Positions 16,845 through 24,253 of a stretch of 64,000 nucleotides of DNA are shown piece after piece. Position 1 is the stretch's first letter. Every line of letters begins with the position of its first letter. Source of the DNA: Geodermatophilus amargosae (GTDB lineage Bacteria > Actinomycetota > Actinomycetes > Mycobacteriales > Geodermatophilaceae); NCBI RefSeq assembly GCF_900116515.1, contig NZ_FPBA01000005.1, positions 186,001 through 250,000 of the forward strand, given 5' to 3'. A program made the position numbers and the translations under genes. The notes below the pieces were generated by a model. That model worked only from the letters and a program-made list of their open reading frames with translations, searched no databases and had not been told where the DNA came from.

Positions 16845-16882
16845 GGTCGTGCTCTGCCCACGGGTGTGGGCAGAGCACGACC
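16845..16882. terminator. perfect 17-bp bidirectional hairpin
   Basis: GGTCGTGCTCTGCCCAC pairs with GTGGGCAGAGCACGACC over a 4-base loop, between convergent genes ending at 16830 and 16896. It shares GTCGTGCTCTG with the hairpin at 11422. Confidence 0.85.
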
Positions 16883-16895
16883 CGCCACGGGAGTG

Positions 16896-18152
16896 CTACG
16901 TCAGGGGCGAGCGGGGCAGCATGCGGTCGCTGATGATCCGCTTCTGGATCTCGCTGGTGCCCTCGAGGATCGTGGTCAGCCGGGCGTCGCGCCAGTGCCG
17001 CTCCACCTGCCGCTCGGTGGTGTAGCCGTTGCCGCCGTGCAGCTGCATGGCCTGGTTGGTCACCCGCACCGCCATCTCGGTGGCCTCGAGCTTGACCATC
17101 GAGGCCTCGCGCTCGCAGCGCACGCCCAGGTCGATCAGGTGGGCCACCTGCCGGTAGAAGGCGCGCGACTGCTCGATCTGCGAGGCCATCTCGGCGACGG
17201 CGAAGCGCAGCGCCTGGAAGTCGCCGATCGGGTGGCCGAACTGCTCGCGCTCCTGCAGGTAGACCACCGAGTCCTCGAGCGCGGCCCGGGCCAGGCCGAC
17301 GGCGCGGGCGGCGGTGTGCACCCGCGCGGTGTTCAGGAACTCCTGCGCTGCCGCGAACCCCGCGCGCTTGGCGGCCTCGCCCTGCTCGTCGCTGGCCGCC
17401 GCCTCGTCGACCACGTTGGCCCGGGGGATCCGGACGTCGTCGAAGACGAGGTCCCAGGTGAGGAAGCCGTGGTAACCGATCTTGTCGATCGGCGTGCCGG
17501 TGAGCCCGGACGGGAAGGAGCCGCGCTCCTTCTCCAGCAGCAGGTTGACCAGCCCCTTCGACCGGGACTCCCCCGGCTCGGGGTCGCGCTCGCGGACCAG
17601 CACCTGGATGAAGTCCGCGGCCTCGGCGTTGCCGCACCAGCGCTTGTGCCCGGTGACCACCCACTCGTCGCCGTCGAGCACGGCCCTGGTGGAGACGCCG
17701 GCGAGGTCGGAGCCGGCGTCGGGCTCGGACAGCGCGATGGCGCCGATCCACTCGCCCTTCGCGCTGCGGCGCAGCAGCTCCTCGCGCCGGGTGGCGTCGG
17801 CCACCGCCGTCCCGAGGCCCTGCGAGCGGGCCAGGATGCTGGCGCTGCTCATCCAGGCGCGGGCCAGCTCCTCGGAGACCATGCAGTACTCGAAGACGCC
17901 CAGACCCATCCCGCCGTGCTCGGCCGGCACGGTGATCCCGAAGTAGCCGAGCTCGGCCATGCGGGCCAGCAGCGACTCCGGAAGCAGCCCCTTCTGCGGA
18001 TCGAGCTCGTTCGCGACCGGCAGCACCTCGTCAGTGGCGAACCGGCGGGCCTGCTGCTGCAGCGCCTCGCGCTCGGACGTGTGCCACGGCGGCAGCACCG
18101 CCGGCGGCTGGGGCTCGAGCAGCTCGGTGGGGCGCTCCTGGCTCGACGTCAT
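16896..18152 (-). CDS. acyl-CoA dehydrogenase
   Basis: 418 residues. N-terminal helical domain (ELGYFGITVPAEHGGMGLG), beta domain with IGAIALSEPDAGSDLAGV for flavin binding, and the C-terminal helical domain with MQLHGGNGYTTE and LEGTSEIQKRII, whose glutamate (about residue 397) is the expected catalytic base. It introduces a trans-2 double bond into acyl-CoA thioesters using FAD and passes electrons to ETF. ATG 18152 begins the normal N-terminus and has GGAGAGAGG upstream. Chain length preference is unknown; a branched-chain substrate would fit the MCC-type carboxylase at 40158-43711, but that gene is far away. Confidence 0.92.
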   Translation of the reverse strand: MTSSQERPTELLEPQPPAVLPPWHTSEREALQQQARRFATDEVLPVANELDPQKGLLPESLLARMAELGYFGITVPAEHGGMGLGVFEYCMVSEELARAWMSSASILARSQGLGTAVADATRREELLRRSAKGEWIGAIALSEPDAGSDLAGVSTRAVLDGDEWVVTGHKRWCGNAEAADFIQVLVRERDPEPGESRSKGLVNLLLEKERGSFPSGLTGTPIDKIGYHGFLTWDLVFDDVRIPRANVVDEAAASDEQGEAAKRAGFAAAQEFLNTARVHTAARAVGLARAALEDSVVYLQEREQFGHPIGDFQALRFAVAEMASQIEQSRAFYRQVAHLIDLGVRCEREASMVKLEATEMAVRVTNQAMQLHGGNGYTTERQVERHWRDARLTTILEGTSEIQKRIISDRMLPRSPLT

Positions 18153-18280
18153 CGTCGCGGGGCCTCTCTCCGGGGTCGGTGGGCGGCCCCGGTCCACCTT
18201 GCTACCCCCTCCGGGGCTCCGCACGGCGCGGGCGCCGACCGTGACCGAGCGCACGGTCGGCCCCGTCGAGCGCACACGTA

Positions 18281-18300
18281 CTTCACATATCTCACACGTT
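18281..18300. promoter_or_regulatory. AT-rich promoter/operator region of deoR operon
   Basis: CTTCACATATCTCACACGTT contains two TCACA direct repeats one turn apart, in an unusually AT-rich spot 19 bases before the DeoR start. TAGAAC at 18306-18311 can serve as -10. It is a plausible autoregulatory site for the DeoR protein. Confidence 0.5.
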
Positions 18301-18318
18301 GCTGGTAGAACTGCCGCC

Positions 18319-19119
18319 ATGGCCGTCCCCGACCGACTCGACGTGACGCTGCGGCTGGTGCGCAACGCCGGCCGGGCCTCGCTCCCCGACCTCGCCGCCC
18401 GCCTCGGCGTGTCCGAGATGACCGTCCGCCGCGACCTCGACGCCCTGCAGGCCCGCGGGCTGGTCGAGCGGGTGCGCGGCGGCGCCGTCGCCGTCGCCGG
18501 TCCCGAGAGCTCCGCGGGCTTCGCCGCCCGCGCCGACTGGCAGGCCGGCCTCAAGGAGCGGATCGGCCGGGCGACCGCCGCCCTCGTCGAGCACGGCGCG
18601 ACCGTGCTTGTCGACGCCGGGACGACGACGGTGCACGTCGCGCGCGCCCTGGCCGACCGCGCCGCCGCCGGGGACGGTCCGTTCACCGCCGCCGTCGTGA
18701 GCCTGCCGGTGGCCGACGTGCTGGCCGACCGGCCCGGGATCCGGCTGCTCGTCGTCGGCGGGGAGTCCCGCCCGGGCGAGCGCAGCCTGGCCGGGCCCCT
18801 GACCGCCGCGGTGCTGCGCCAGCTCACCTTCGACGTCTTCGTCATGTCGATCGGGGCGGTCAACGCCGCGGCCGGCTGGTCGGAGTTCACGCTCGAGGAC
18901 GCCGCGGTCAAGCAGGTCGGGCTGCAGCAGGCCCGCAGCACCCTCGTCGTGGCCGACGCCTCGAAGCTCGGCGTGCGGGCCTTCGCCTCGGTCGCCCCGC
19001 TGGACGCGGTCGGCCGCCTGGTCACGGACGCCAGCGCCCGCGACCCCCAGCTCACCCCCGCGGCGCAGGAGACCCTCGCCGCACTCGACGACGCCGGCGT
19101 GGAGGTCGTGCTCTCGTGA
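18319..19119 (+). CDS. DeoR/GlpR-family transcriptional regulator
   Basis: 266 residues. The N-terminal HTH ASLPDLAARLGVSEMTVRRDLDALQARGLVERVRGGAV is the classic DeoR signature. The C-terminal sugar-phosphate sensor fold shows TVLVDAGTTTVHVARAL, LLVVGGESRPGERSLAG and LVVADASKLGVRAFASV, the ligand pocket of the DeoRC domain. It probably represses the operon it heads and is released by a phosphorylated sugar. The gene overlaps the next by GTGA, and that gene overlaps the third likewise, so all three are made together. The effector is not known. Confidence 0.92.
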   Translation: MAVPDRLDVTLRLVRNAGRASLPDLAARLGVSEMTVRRDLDALQARGLVERVRGGAVAVAGPESSAGFAARADWQAGLKERIGRATAALVEHGATVLVDAGTTTVHVARALADRAAAGDGPFTAAVVSLPVADVLADRPGIRLLVVGGESRPGERSLAGPLTAAVLRQLTFDVFVMSIGAVNAAAGWSEFTLEDAAVKQVGLQQARSTLVVADASKLGVRAFASVAPLDAVGRLVTDASARDPQLTPAAQETLAALDDAGVEVVLS

Positions 19120-19487
19120 ACGAACCCCTGATGATCCTGGTCGCCGGCCCCTACCGGGGCGGCACCGGCGACGACCCGGAGAAGATCGCGGCCAACCACC
19201 GGGCGATCCAGCTCGCCTGCCTGGAGCTGTTCCGCGCCGGGCACCTCGCCGTCAACGGGGAGGACCTGGCCCTGCCGCTGGCCGAGCTCGCCGGGTCGAC
19301 CCGGGTGGGCGACGCCGCCTTCGACGAGGTGTTCCACCCGATGGGCCGCCGGCTGGTCGCCCGGGTCGACGCCGTGCTGCGGCTGCCCGGCGCCTCGGCC
19401 GGGTCCGACGAGATGGTCGAGCTGGCACGGGCCCGCGGCGCTACGGTCTACACCGCCGTCGACCAGGTGCCGGCGGTGACCCGGTGA
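19116..19487 (+). CDS. DUF4406 / nucleoside deoxyribosyltransferase-like protein
   Basis: 123 residues. MILVAGPYRGGTGDDPEKIAANHRAI begins with a nucleotide-binding Rossmann-like strand and turn like that of nucleoside 2-deoxyribosyltransferases, and LRLPGASAGSDEMVELARARGATVYT near the C-terminus matches the second half of this fold, where the active-site glutamate lies. Members of this group hydrolyse or transfer N-glycosidic bonds of nucleosides or are uncharacterised (DUF4406). GTG 19116 overlaps the deoR stop, and its own stop overlaps the NUDIX gene. Its place between a sugar-phosphate regulator and a nucleotide-sugar hydrolase suggests work on a nucleoside or nucleotide sugar. Confidence 0.7.
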   Translation: MNEPLMILVAGPYRGGTGDDPEKIAANHRAIQLACLELFRAGHLAVNGEDLALPLAELAGSTRVGDAAFDEVFHPMGRRLVARVDAVLRLPGASAGSDEMVELARARGATVYTAVDQVPAVTR

Positions 19488-20152
19488 CCGCCGTGGGCAT
19501 CCCGGGCGTCGACGTCCCCGACCACCGGGGCCGGACCCGCCTGGACCGGGCGGGTCGGGACCTCACCGGCAACCCGGGCATCGTCGTCCGCGACGTGGAG
19601 CTGCTGGCCGCCGGCTGGCACGTGCTGCGCCGGACGACGTTCGACCAGCGTCGCCGCGACGGCTCCTGGACCACCGAGCAGCGCGAGACCTACGACCGCG
19701 GCAACGGCGCCACGCTGCTGCCCTACGACGTCGCCCGCCGCACGGTGCTACTCACCCGCCAGTTCCGGTTCCCCGCCTACGTCAACGGCTCCCCCGACGG
19801 GATGCTCGTCGAGACCGCCGCCGGGCTGCTCGACGAGCAGGACGCCGAGACGGCGGTCCGGCGGGAGGCCGAGGAGGAGCTCGGCGTCGTCGTCGGCGAG
19901 GTGACCCGTGTGTTCGACGTCTTCACCAGCCCGGGGTCTGTGACCGAGCGGGTCGTCTGCTTCGCCGCCCCCTACACGCCGGCCGACCGGGTGTCGGCGG
20001 GTGGCGGGCTCGCCGAGGAGGGCGAGGACATCGAGGTGCTCGAGCTCGACGTCGACGAGGCACTGGTCATGGTCGACGACGGACGGATCGCCGACGCCAA
20101 GACGATCATCCTGCTGCAGTGGGCGGTGCTGCGCGGGCCGTTGCGCGCCTAG
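19484..20152 (+). CDS. nudK: NUDIX hydrolase, NudK-like (GDP-mannose pyrophosphatase type)
   Basis: 222 residues. The NUDIX box runs from about 114 to 136 (GLLDEQDAETAVRREAEEELG), with REAEEELG complete; the first acidic position is Asp rather than Glu. Sequence on both sides is very like NudK: RETYDRGNGATLLPYD, LLTRQFRFPAYVNG, DVFTSPGSVTERVVCF and EEGEDIEVLELD. NudK splits GDP-mannose or related nucleotide sugars to sugar-phosphate and NMP. GTG 19484 overlaps the stop of the preceding gene. The first 40 residues are an extra N-terminal segment. Its stop TAG shares the CTAG with the convergent RsbW-like gene. Confidence 0.85.
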   Translation: MTAVGIPGVDVPDHRGRTRLDRAGRDLTGNPGIVVRDVELLAAGWHVLRRTTFDQRRRDGSWTTEQRETYDRGNGATLLPYDVARRTVLLTRQFRFPAYVNGSPDGMLVETAAGLLDEQDAETAVRREAEEELGVVVGEVTRVFDVFTSPGSVTERVVCFAAPYTPADRVSAGGGLAEEGEDIEVLELDVDEALVMVDDGRIADAKTIILLQWAVLRGPLRA

Positions 20153-20565
20153 CGCGGCGAGCGGACCCGGACGATCCGCCAGTGGTTGGTCGCGCCCTCC
20201 CGCCAGTAGGCGACCTCCTCGACCGCCCGGCGGGCCAGTGCCAGGCCGCGACCGGACTCGGCCAGGTCGTCCGGCAGGGTGGCCGACTCCAGGTCGACGC
20301 CGGCCTGCGGACCGGAGTCCTCGAACCTGGCCTCCAGTCGCGGTTCGAGGACCCGGACCAGGAGGGTCAGGTCCAGCACCTCCCCTCCGGCGGCGTGCTC
20401 CATGATGTTCCCGGCGACCTCGGTCAGCGCGATCTCGAACCGCATCCGGTCCTCCACCGCGACGTCGGGATGACCCGCCCAGGCGCTCTCCAGCAACTCG
20501 TGCACCAGGTCGAGGCTCTGGGGCACCGCCGGAGTCGTCAGCCGGTAGCCCAGGTCAGCCGCCAT
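20149..20565 (-). CDS. RsbW-like anti-sigma/serine kinase (HATPase_c_2)
   Basis: 138 residues of GHKL ATPase fold. N-box FEIALTEVAGNIMEHA (residues 43-58; N53 for Mg-ATP), G1 box FEDSGP (81-86) and G2 box GRGLAL (105-110) are all present, so it should bind ATP and phosphorylate its antagonist. Partner-switching kinases of this family phosphorylate a STAS protein on serine and bind a target until the STAS protein is dephosphorylated. The STAS gene lies directly upstream and overlaps this one by 11 bp, and the phosphatase is encoded two genes further up. No sigma factor is nearby. Stop codon shared as CTAG with nudK. Confidence 0.88.
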   Translation of the reverse strand: MAADLGYRLTTPAVPQSLDLVHELLESAWAGHPDVAVEDRMRFEIALTEVAGNIMEHAAGGEVLDLTLLVRVLEPRLEARFEDSGPQAGVDLESATLPDDLAESGRGLALARRAVEEVAYWREGATNHWRIVRVRSPR

Positions 20566-20890
20566 CGAGGGCCGCCTCCACGGTGTCGTGGGGACGCAGC
20601 ACCCGGTCGAGGTTGGTGAGCTCCAGGACGGTGCGGACCTGTGGCGTCAGTCGGGCGATCCGCAGGTCGCCACCGGCCTGGCGGGCCGCCTTGAGGCCAC
20701 CGACGATGGCGCCGAGGCCCGACGAGTCCATGAACGTGCACGCCGCGAGGTCGATGACCACCGTCGTCCGCCCCGCCTCGACGGCCTCGCCGACCGATGC
20801 GCGCAGGGCCGGCGCGTTGACCATGGTCAGCCGGCCCTCGATGCGCAGCACCGCCACGTCCGGGCGCTCCCCGGCCTGCACCTCGGTCAC
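20555..20890 (-). CDS. STAS-domain anti-anti-sigma factor
   Basis: 111 residues, a single STAS domain. The motif CTFMDSSGLGAIV (51-63) carries the phosphorylatable serine at 56 or 57. LRIEGRLTMVNAPALRASV and VVIDLAA are the flanking strands. Non-phosphorylated STAS proteins bind an RsbW-like kinase and release its target; the kinase reverses this by phosphorylation. GTG 20890, with GGGAG upstream, overlaps the stop of the glycosyltransferase gene as GTGA. Being translationally coupled to a membrane glycosyltransferase is unusual for this family. Confidence 0.9.
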   Translation of the reverse strand: MTEVQAGERPDVAVLRIEGRLTMVNAPALRASVGEAVEAGRTTVVIDLAACTFMDSSGLGAIVGGLKAARQAGGDLRIARLTPQVRTVLELTNLDRVLRPHDTVEAALDGG

Positions 20891-22884
20891 GTCGTCTCCC
20901 TCTCGGCCCGCGGGCCGCGGTAGTGCACCGCCCGCAGGACGATGCTCAGCATCAGCAGGTCGTATCCGACCCAGGCCAGGTTGACCCAGGTCCCCTCCGG
21001 CGTGGGCGCCACCCCCAGGACCTCCCGCGTCACGCCGATGATGGCAGCGACGACGAGCACTCCCATCGCCATGAGCTGCGGTCGGATGAGCGACCACGGC
21101 GGACGGCCGTCCCCTTGAGCCGTCTTGGGCGTGACCACGAACCCCAGGCTGCGGCCGAACCAGACGTTGCCCGCGGCGGTGGCGCACGCCCGGATCCACA
21201 GCGGGAAGAGGGCCAGGTTGTACTGCTGGCCGCGCCAGGTGCCCAGCCTCCAGCCCACGACCAGCCCCAGGACCTGGTTGACCACCAGGAACGGCAGCAG
21301 CCGGACGAGGAAGTCCTCCCCGAAGGTGTCCACCGGCCGGACCCCGAGGACCAGGTAGGCGACGGGCGCGGCGAGGTAGACCAGGGTCGCGAAGCCGGAG
21401 AGATAGCTCCACATGGTCGCGAGGTACATGAGCCGCTGACCCCAGTGGAGGCCGCGCTGGACCAGCGGGTTCTCCCGCAGCATCACCTGCAGCGTGCCCT
21501 GCGACCAGCGCAGCCGTTGGTGCAGCATCGACCGCAGGTCCTCGGGCGCCAGTCCCCGGGCGAGGACCTGGTGGTGATAGACCGACCGCCAGCCCAGCCG
21601 GTGCAGCCGCATCGCCGTCGCCATGTCCTCGGTGACGGAGATGGTCGCCATCGGCATCAGCGGCTGCGCCTCGTCGGCGAGGTCGACGTCGACGGCGGCG
21701 ACCAGGGCCCTGACCGACTCGAGCGCGGTCAGCGGCGACCACTCCCGGCAATCCAGCTGCTGCAGGTCCCATTGCGCCGTGGGCTCGACGAGGGTGACGC
21801 CGGGCGACGGGCACTCCGGCCGGGGCTCGAGCGACGCGATGACCGCCAGGTCCGCCTGCAGGCCCGCGGTGTCGGCGGCGACGACCTCCCGGCCGGCCTC
21901 GTCGACCTCCCGCTGGAAGCGGTAGGTGACCTCCGAGACCGGCTGCCCGCCGGCCAGTGCGGCCCGAGCCGTACCGACCGCGGCGGAGACCCGGTCGAGG
22001 GCGGCCAGCGCCGGCGCGCTGGATCGCGCCTCCCTGCGGGCGACGGCGAGGATCGCGCCGGCGCGCCGCAGGGCCACCCGGATCGCCTGCTCGACGTCCC
22101 GCACGTAGCCGACGACGCCCAGCTGCATGAGGGCGTCGCGGCGCAGCACGGCGTTGGACCCGCAGAAGTACGCGGCGTCCCAGCCGTCCTTGCCCATCTG
22201 GATGGGGCCGTAGAACAGCGACGCCTGGCTGCCGAGCGGATCGGCCGCGCCGACGTTGGAGAACCACTGCGGGGTCTGGACGAACGCGACGCGCGGGTCG
22301 TCGAAGTAGCCCAGCGTGCGCTCCAGGATGGCGGGGTCGGGCACCTGGTCGGCATCGAGGACCAGCAGGAACTCACCGTCCGTCGCGAGGAGGGCGTTGT
22401 TGAGGTTGCCCGCCTTCGCGTGCCGGGGCCGACCGGACCAGTCGGCGCTGCGGGTCAGGTACCCGAGGCCCGCCGCCTCGGCGGCCGAGCGCATGCCCGC
22501 GCGGTCGCCGTCGTCGAGCACCCAGGTGCGGTGGCGACCGCGGATGGCCTGGGCCGCTCGCGCGGTCCGCATCACCAGGTCGACCGGTTCGTCGTAGGTG
22601 GTGATCAGGACGTCGACCGTCGCCCCGGCCGGCGCCCGCGGCGGCTCGCCCCGGCGGCGCAGCCGCCACACGGTGGCGCCGAAGAGATAGGCGTCGACGA
22701 GGCTGTAGGTCTCGGCGAGCACGAGCGGCACAGCCAGCCACCAGGCCGCCCAGTTGATCGAGTCGAGCCAGCGCCACACCACGTAGTTGGTGCCGCTGAC
22801 CAGGGTGAGGACGACCAGGACGCGGATCCACCGCGCGCGGGCCGCCGAGACCTGGACGGCGGCCGCGGCCGCCGCCGTGCTCAC
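20887..22884 (-). CDS. membrane glycosyltransferase family 2, cellulose-synthase-like, with large insertion
   Basis: 665 residues. Two N-terminal membrane helices (19-38, 46-66) precede a GT-A catalytic domain: TTYDEP (95-100), LDDGD (123-127), LDADQ (176-180), TPQWF (204-208), TED (418-420) and QRLRWSQG (456-463). Four to five further helices follow from about 480. This set is that of processive beta-glycan synthases such as BcsA. Between SNAVLRRD (243-250) and TED there are about 165 residues, far more than in BcsA, forming an extra helical segment rich in Ala, Arg and Glu. There is no PilZ domain. The gene overlaps its upstream phosphatase and downstream STAS genes by GTGA. It probably makes an exopolysaccharide from UDP-sugar; which sugar is unknown. 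Confidence 0.88.
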   Translation of the reverse strand: MSTAAAAAAVQVSAARARWIRVLVVLTLVSGTNYVVWRWLDSINWAAWWLAVPLVLAETYSLVDAYLFGATVWRLRRRGEPPRAPAGATVDVLITTYDEPVDLVMRTARAAQAIRGRHRTWVLDDGDRAGMRSAAEAAGLGYLTRSADWSGRPRHAKAGNLNNALLATDGEFLLVLDADQVPDPAILERTLGYFDDPRVAFVQTPQWFSNVGAADPLGSQASLFYGPIQMGKDGWDAAYFCGSNAVLRRDALMQLGVVGYVRDVEQAIRVALRRAGAILAVARREARSSAPALAALDRVSAAVGTARAALAGGQPVSEVTYRFQREVDEAGREVVAADTAGLQADLAVIASLEPRPECPSPGVTLVEPTAQWDLQQLDCREWSPLTALESVRALVAAVDVDLADEAQPLMPMATISVTEDMATAMRLHRLGWRSVYHHQVLARGLAPEDLRSMLHQRLRWSQGTLQVMLRENPLVQRGLHWGQRLMYLATMWSYLSGFATLVYLAAPVAYLVLGVRPVDTFGEDFLVRLLPFLVVNQVLGLVVGWRLGTWRGQQYNLALFPLWIRACATAAGNVWFGRSLGFVVTPKTAQGDGRPPWSLIRPQLMAMGVLVVAAIIGVTREVLGVAPTPEGTWVNLAWVGYDLLMLSIVLRAVHYRGPRAERETT

Positions 22885-24071
22885 GCCGTCCGCCGGACCG
22901 CGACCACGGTGACGTCGTCAGGCAGCACGGCGAGGGCGCCGGCGAGGGCGCCGAGGTGGGCGACGAGCTCGTCGGCGGTCCCGGCGGTGCGGGCCACGGC
23001 GGCGACCTCCCGGAAGGCGGCCTGCGCGCCGCCGTAGAGCTCGAGGACCCCGTCGCTGAAGATCACGACGCCGTCGCCCGGCTCCAGACGCAGGGTGTGC
23101 TCGGGCCACTCCGCGTCGTACGGCCAGCCCAGCGGCACCCCGCCCCGCCCCGTCCGCTCGACGGAGCCGTCCGCCCGCACCATCAGCGTCAGGCCGTGCC
23201 CGGCGTCGGCCAGGCGCAGGAGCCCGTCGGCCGGGCGCAGCCGGGCGTGGCAGAGGGTGACCAGGGTGTCGGTGCGCCACAGGTCGTCGTGCAGGGCCGC
23301 GGCGGCCGCGGCGATCGCCTCCGCGGGCCGTGCGACCCGGCTACCGGCCCGCATCACGGCACGGACCGTGGCCATCAGGATCGCTGCCTGCAGACCCTTG
23401 CCCATGACGTCACCGACGGTGAGACCCACCTCGCCGTCCGATGCCGTGTACCAGTCGAAGAAGTCGCCGCCCACGGCACCGGACTGCAGGCACAGGCCGG
23501 CGATGTCGTACCCGGGCAGGCGCAGGGTCTCCCGCGGCAGGAGAGCGCGTTGCACGTCCCCCGCCCGGTCCAGCTCCTCGGCCCGGTCGATCTCGCGCTG
23601 CGCCCAGGAGGCGAGCTCGGCGAGCATCCGGCGGTCGGCGTCGGTGAAGTCGCGGGGCCGGTCGTGCACCACGCAGAGCGCGCCCACCCGGTGGCCGCCC
23701 GGTGCCTCGAGCGGGTACCCGGCATAGAAGCGGATCTGGCCGCTGGTGACCGAGGGGAAGTCGCTGAACCGCTCGTCGGCGGTCGCGTCCTCGACGACGA
23801 GGATCCCCTCGTTCCGGATGGTGTGGTCGCAGAAACCGGTCGCGCGCGGGCCGTCCTCCAGCGCCCGGCCGTACTGGGACTTGTGGTGCTGCGTCCTCCC
23901 GTCGATCAGGGTCACGGCAGCCGCCCCGACCCCGAACACCTGCTGCGCCAGCCGCGTGATCCGGTCGAACCGCTCCTCGGGGCCGGCACCGATCAGACCC
24001 AGGTCCTCGACGGCGCGCACCCGCGCGACCTCCTCGACGGCCGCGGGTGACCGCTCGACCTCGGTTCTCAC
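22881..24071 (-). CDS. GAF-SpoIIE serine phosphatase (RsbU-like)
   Basis: 396 residues. A GAF domain covers about 30-165 (QVFGVGAAAVTLIDG, CDHTIRNEGILVVEDA, RFYAGYPL, GALCVVHDRPRDF). The PP2C-like SpoIIE domain follows: GGDFFDW (201-207) and GDVMGKG (220-226) hold metal-binding aspartates, and IFSDGVLE and LPDDVTVV the later ones. Such enzymes dephosphorylate STAS proteins in response to a signal read by the GAF domain. No signal peptide or membrane helix is present. I chose GTG 24071, which has GGGGGA seven bases upstream; GTG 24086 would add five residues. Stop overlaps the glycosyltransferase start. It is the first gene of the four-gene operon. Confidence 0.88.
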   Translation of the reverse strand: MRTEVERSPAAVEEVARVRAVEDLGLIGAGPEERFDRITRLAQQVFGVGAAAVTLIDGRTQHHKSQYGRALEDGPRATGFCDHTIRNEGILVVEDATADERFSDFPSVTSGQIRFYAGYPLEAPGGHRVGALCVVHDRPRDFTDADRRMLAELASWAQREIDRAEELDRAGDVQRALLPRETLRLPGYDIAGLCLQSGAVGGDFFDWYTASDGEVGLTVGDVMGKGLQAAILMATVRAVMRAGSRVARPAEAIAAAAAALHDDLWRTDTLVTLCHARLRPADGLLRLADAGHGLTLMVRADGSVERTGRGGVPLGWPYDAEWPEHTLRLEPGDGVVIFSDGVLELYGGAQAAFREVAAVARTAGTADELVAHLGALAGALAVLPDDVTVVAVRRTA

Positions 24072-24253
24072 GTCTTCGTCCCCCACTCGGTGTGGCGCTC
24101 CTCCGCCGACCGCGTGGTTGCGGACCCGGCCGGCTGTGCGACTCGAATGGGATCGGCACGTCCGGGGACGAGGTTGAGCACCGACCCGGACTCCGGACGG
24201 CGCCCGGTGCACCGCGCTGCGGTGGACGTCACCGACGTCCGTGCTCAGTCCAC

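Noticed and set aside
11799-18308. Open frame of 2169 codons on the plus strand
   Set aside because: It runs across genes on both strands that have clear families. Such frames arise because stop codons are rare in the complementary frames of high-GC genes.
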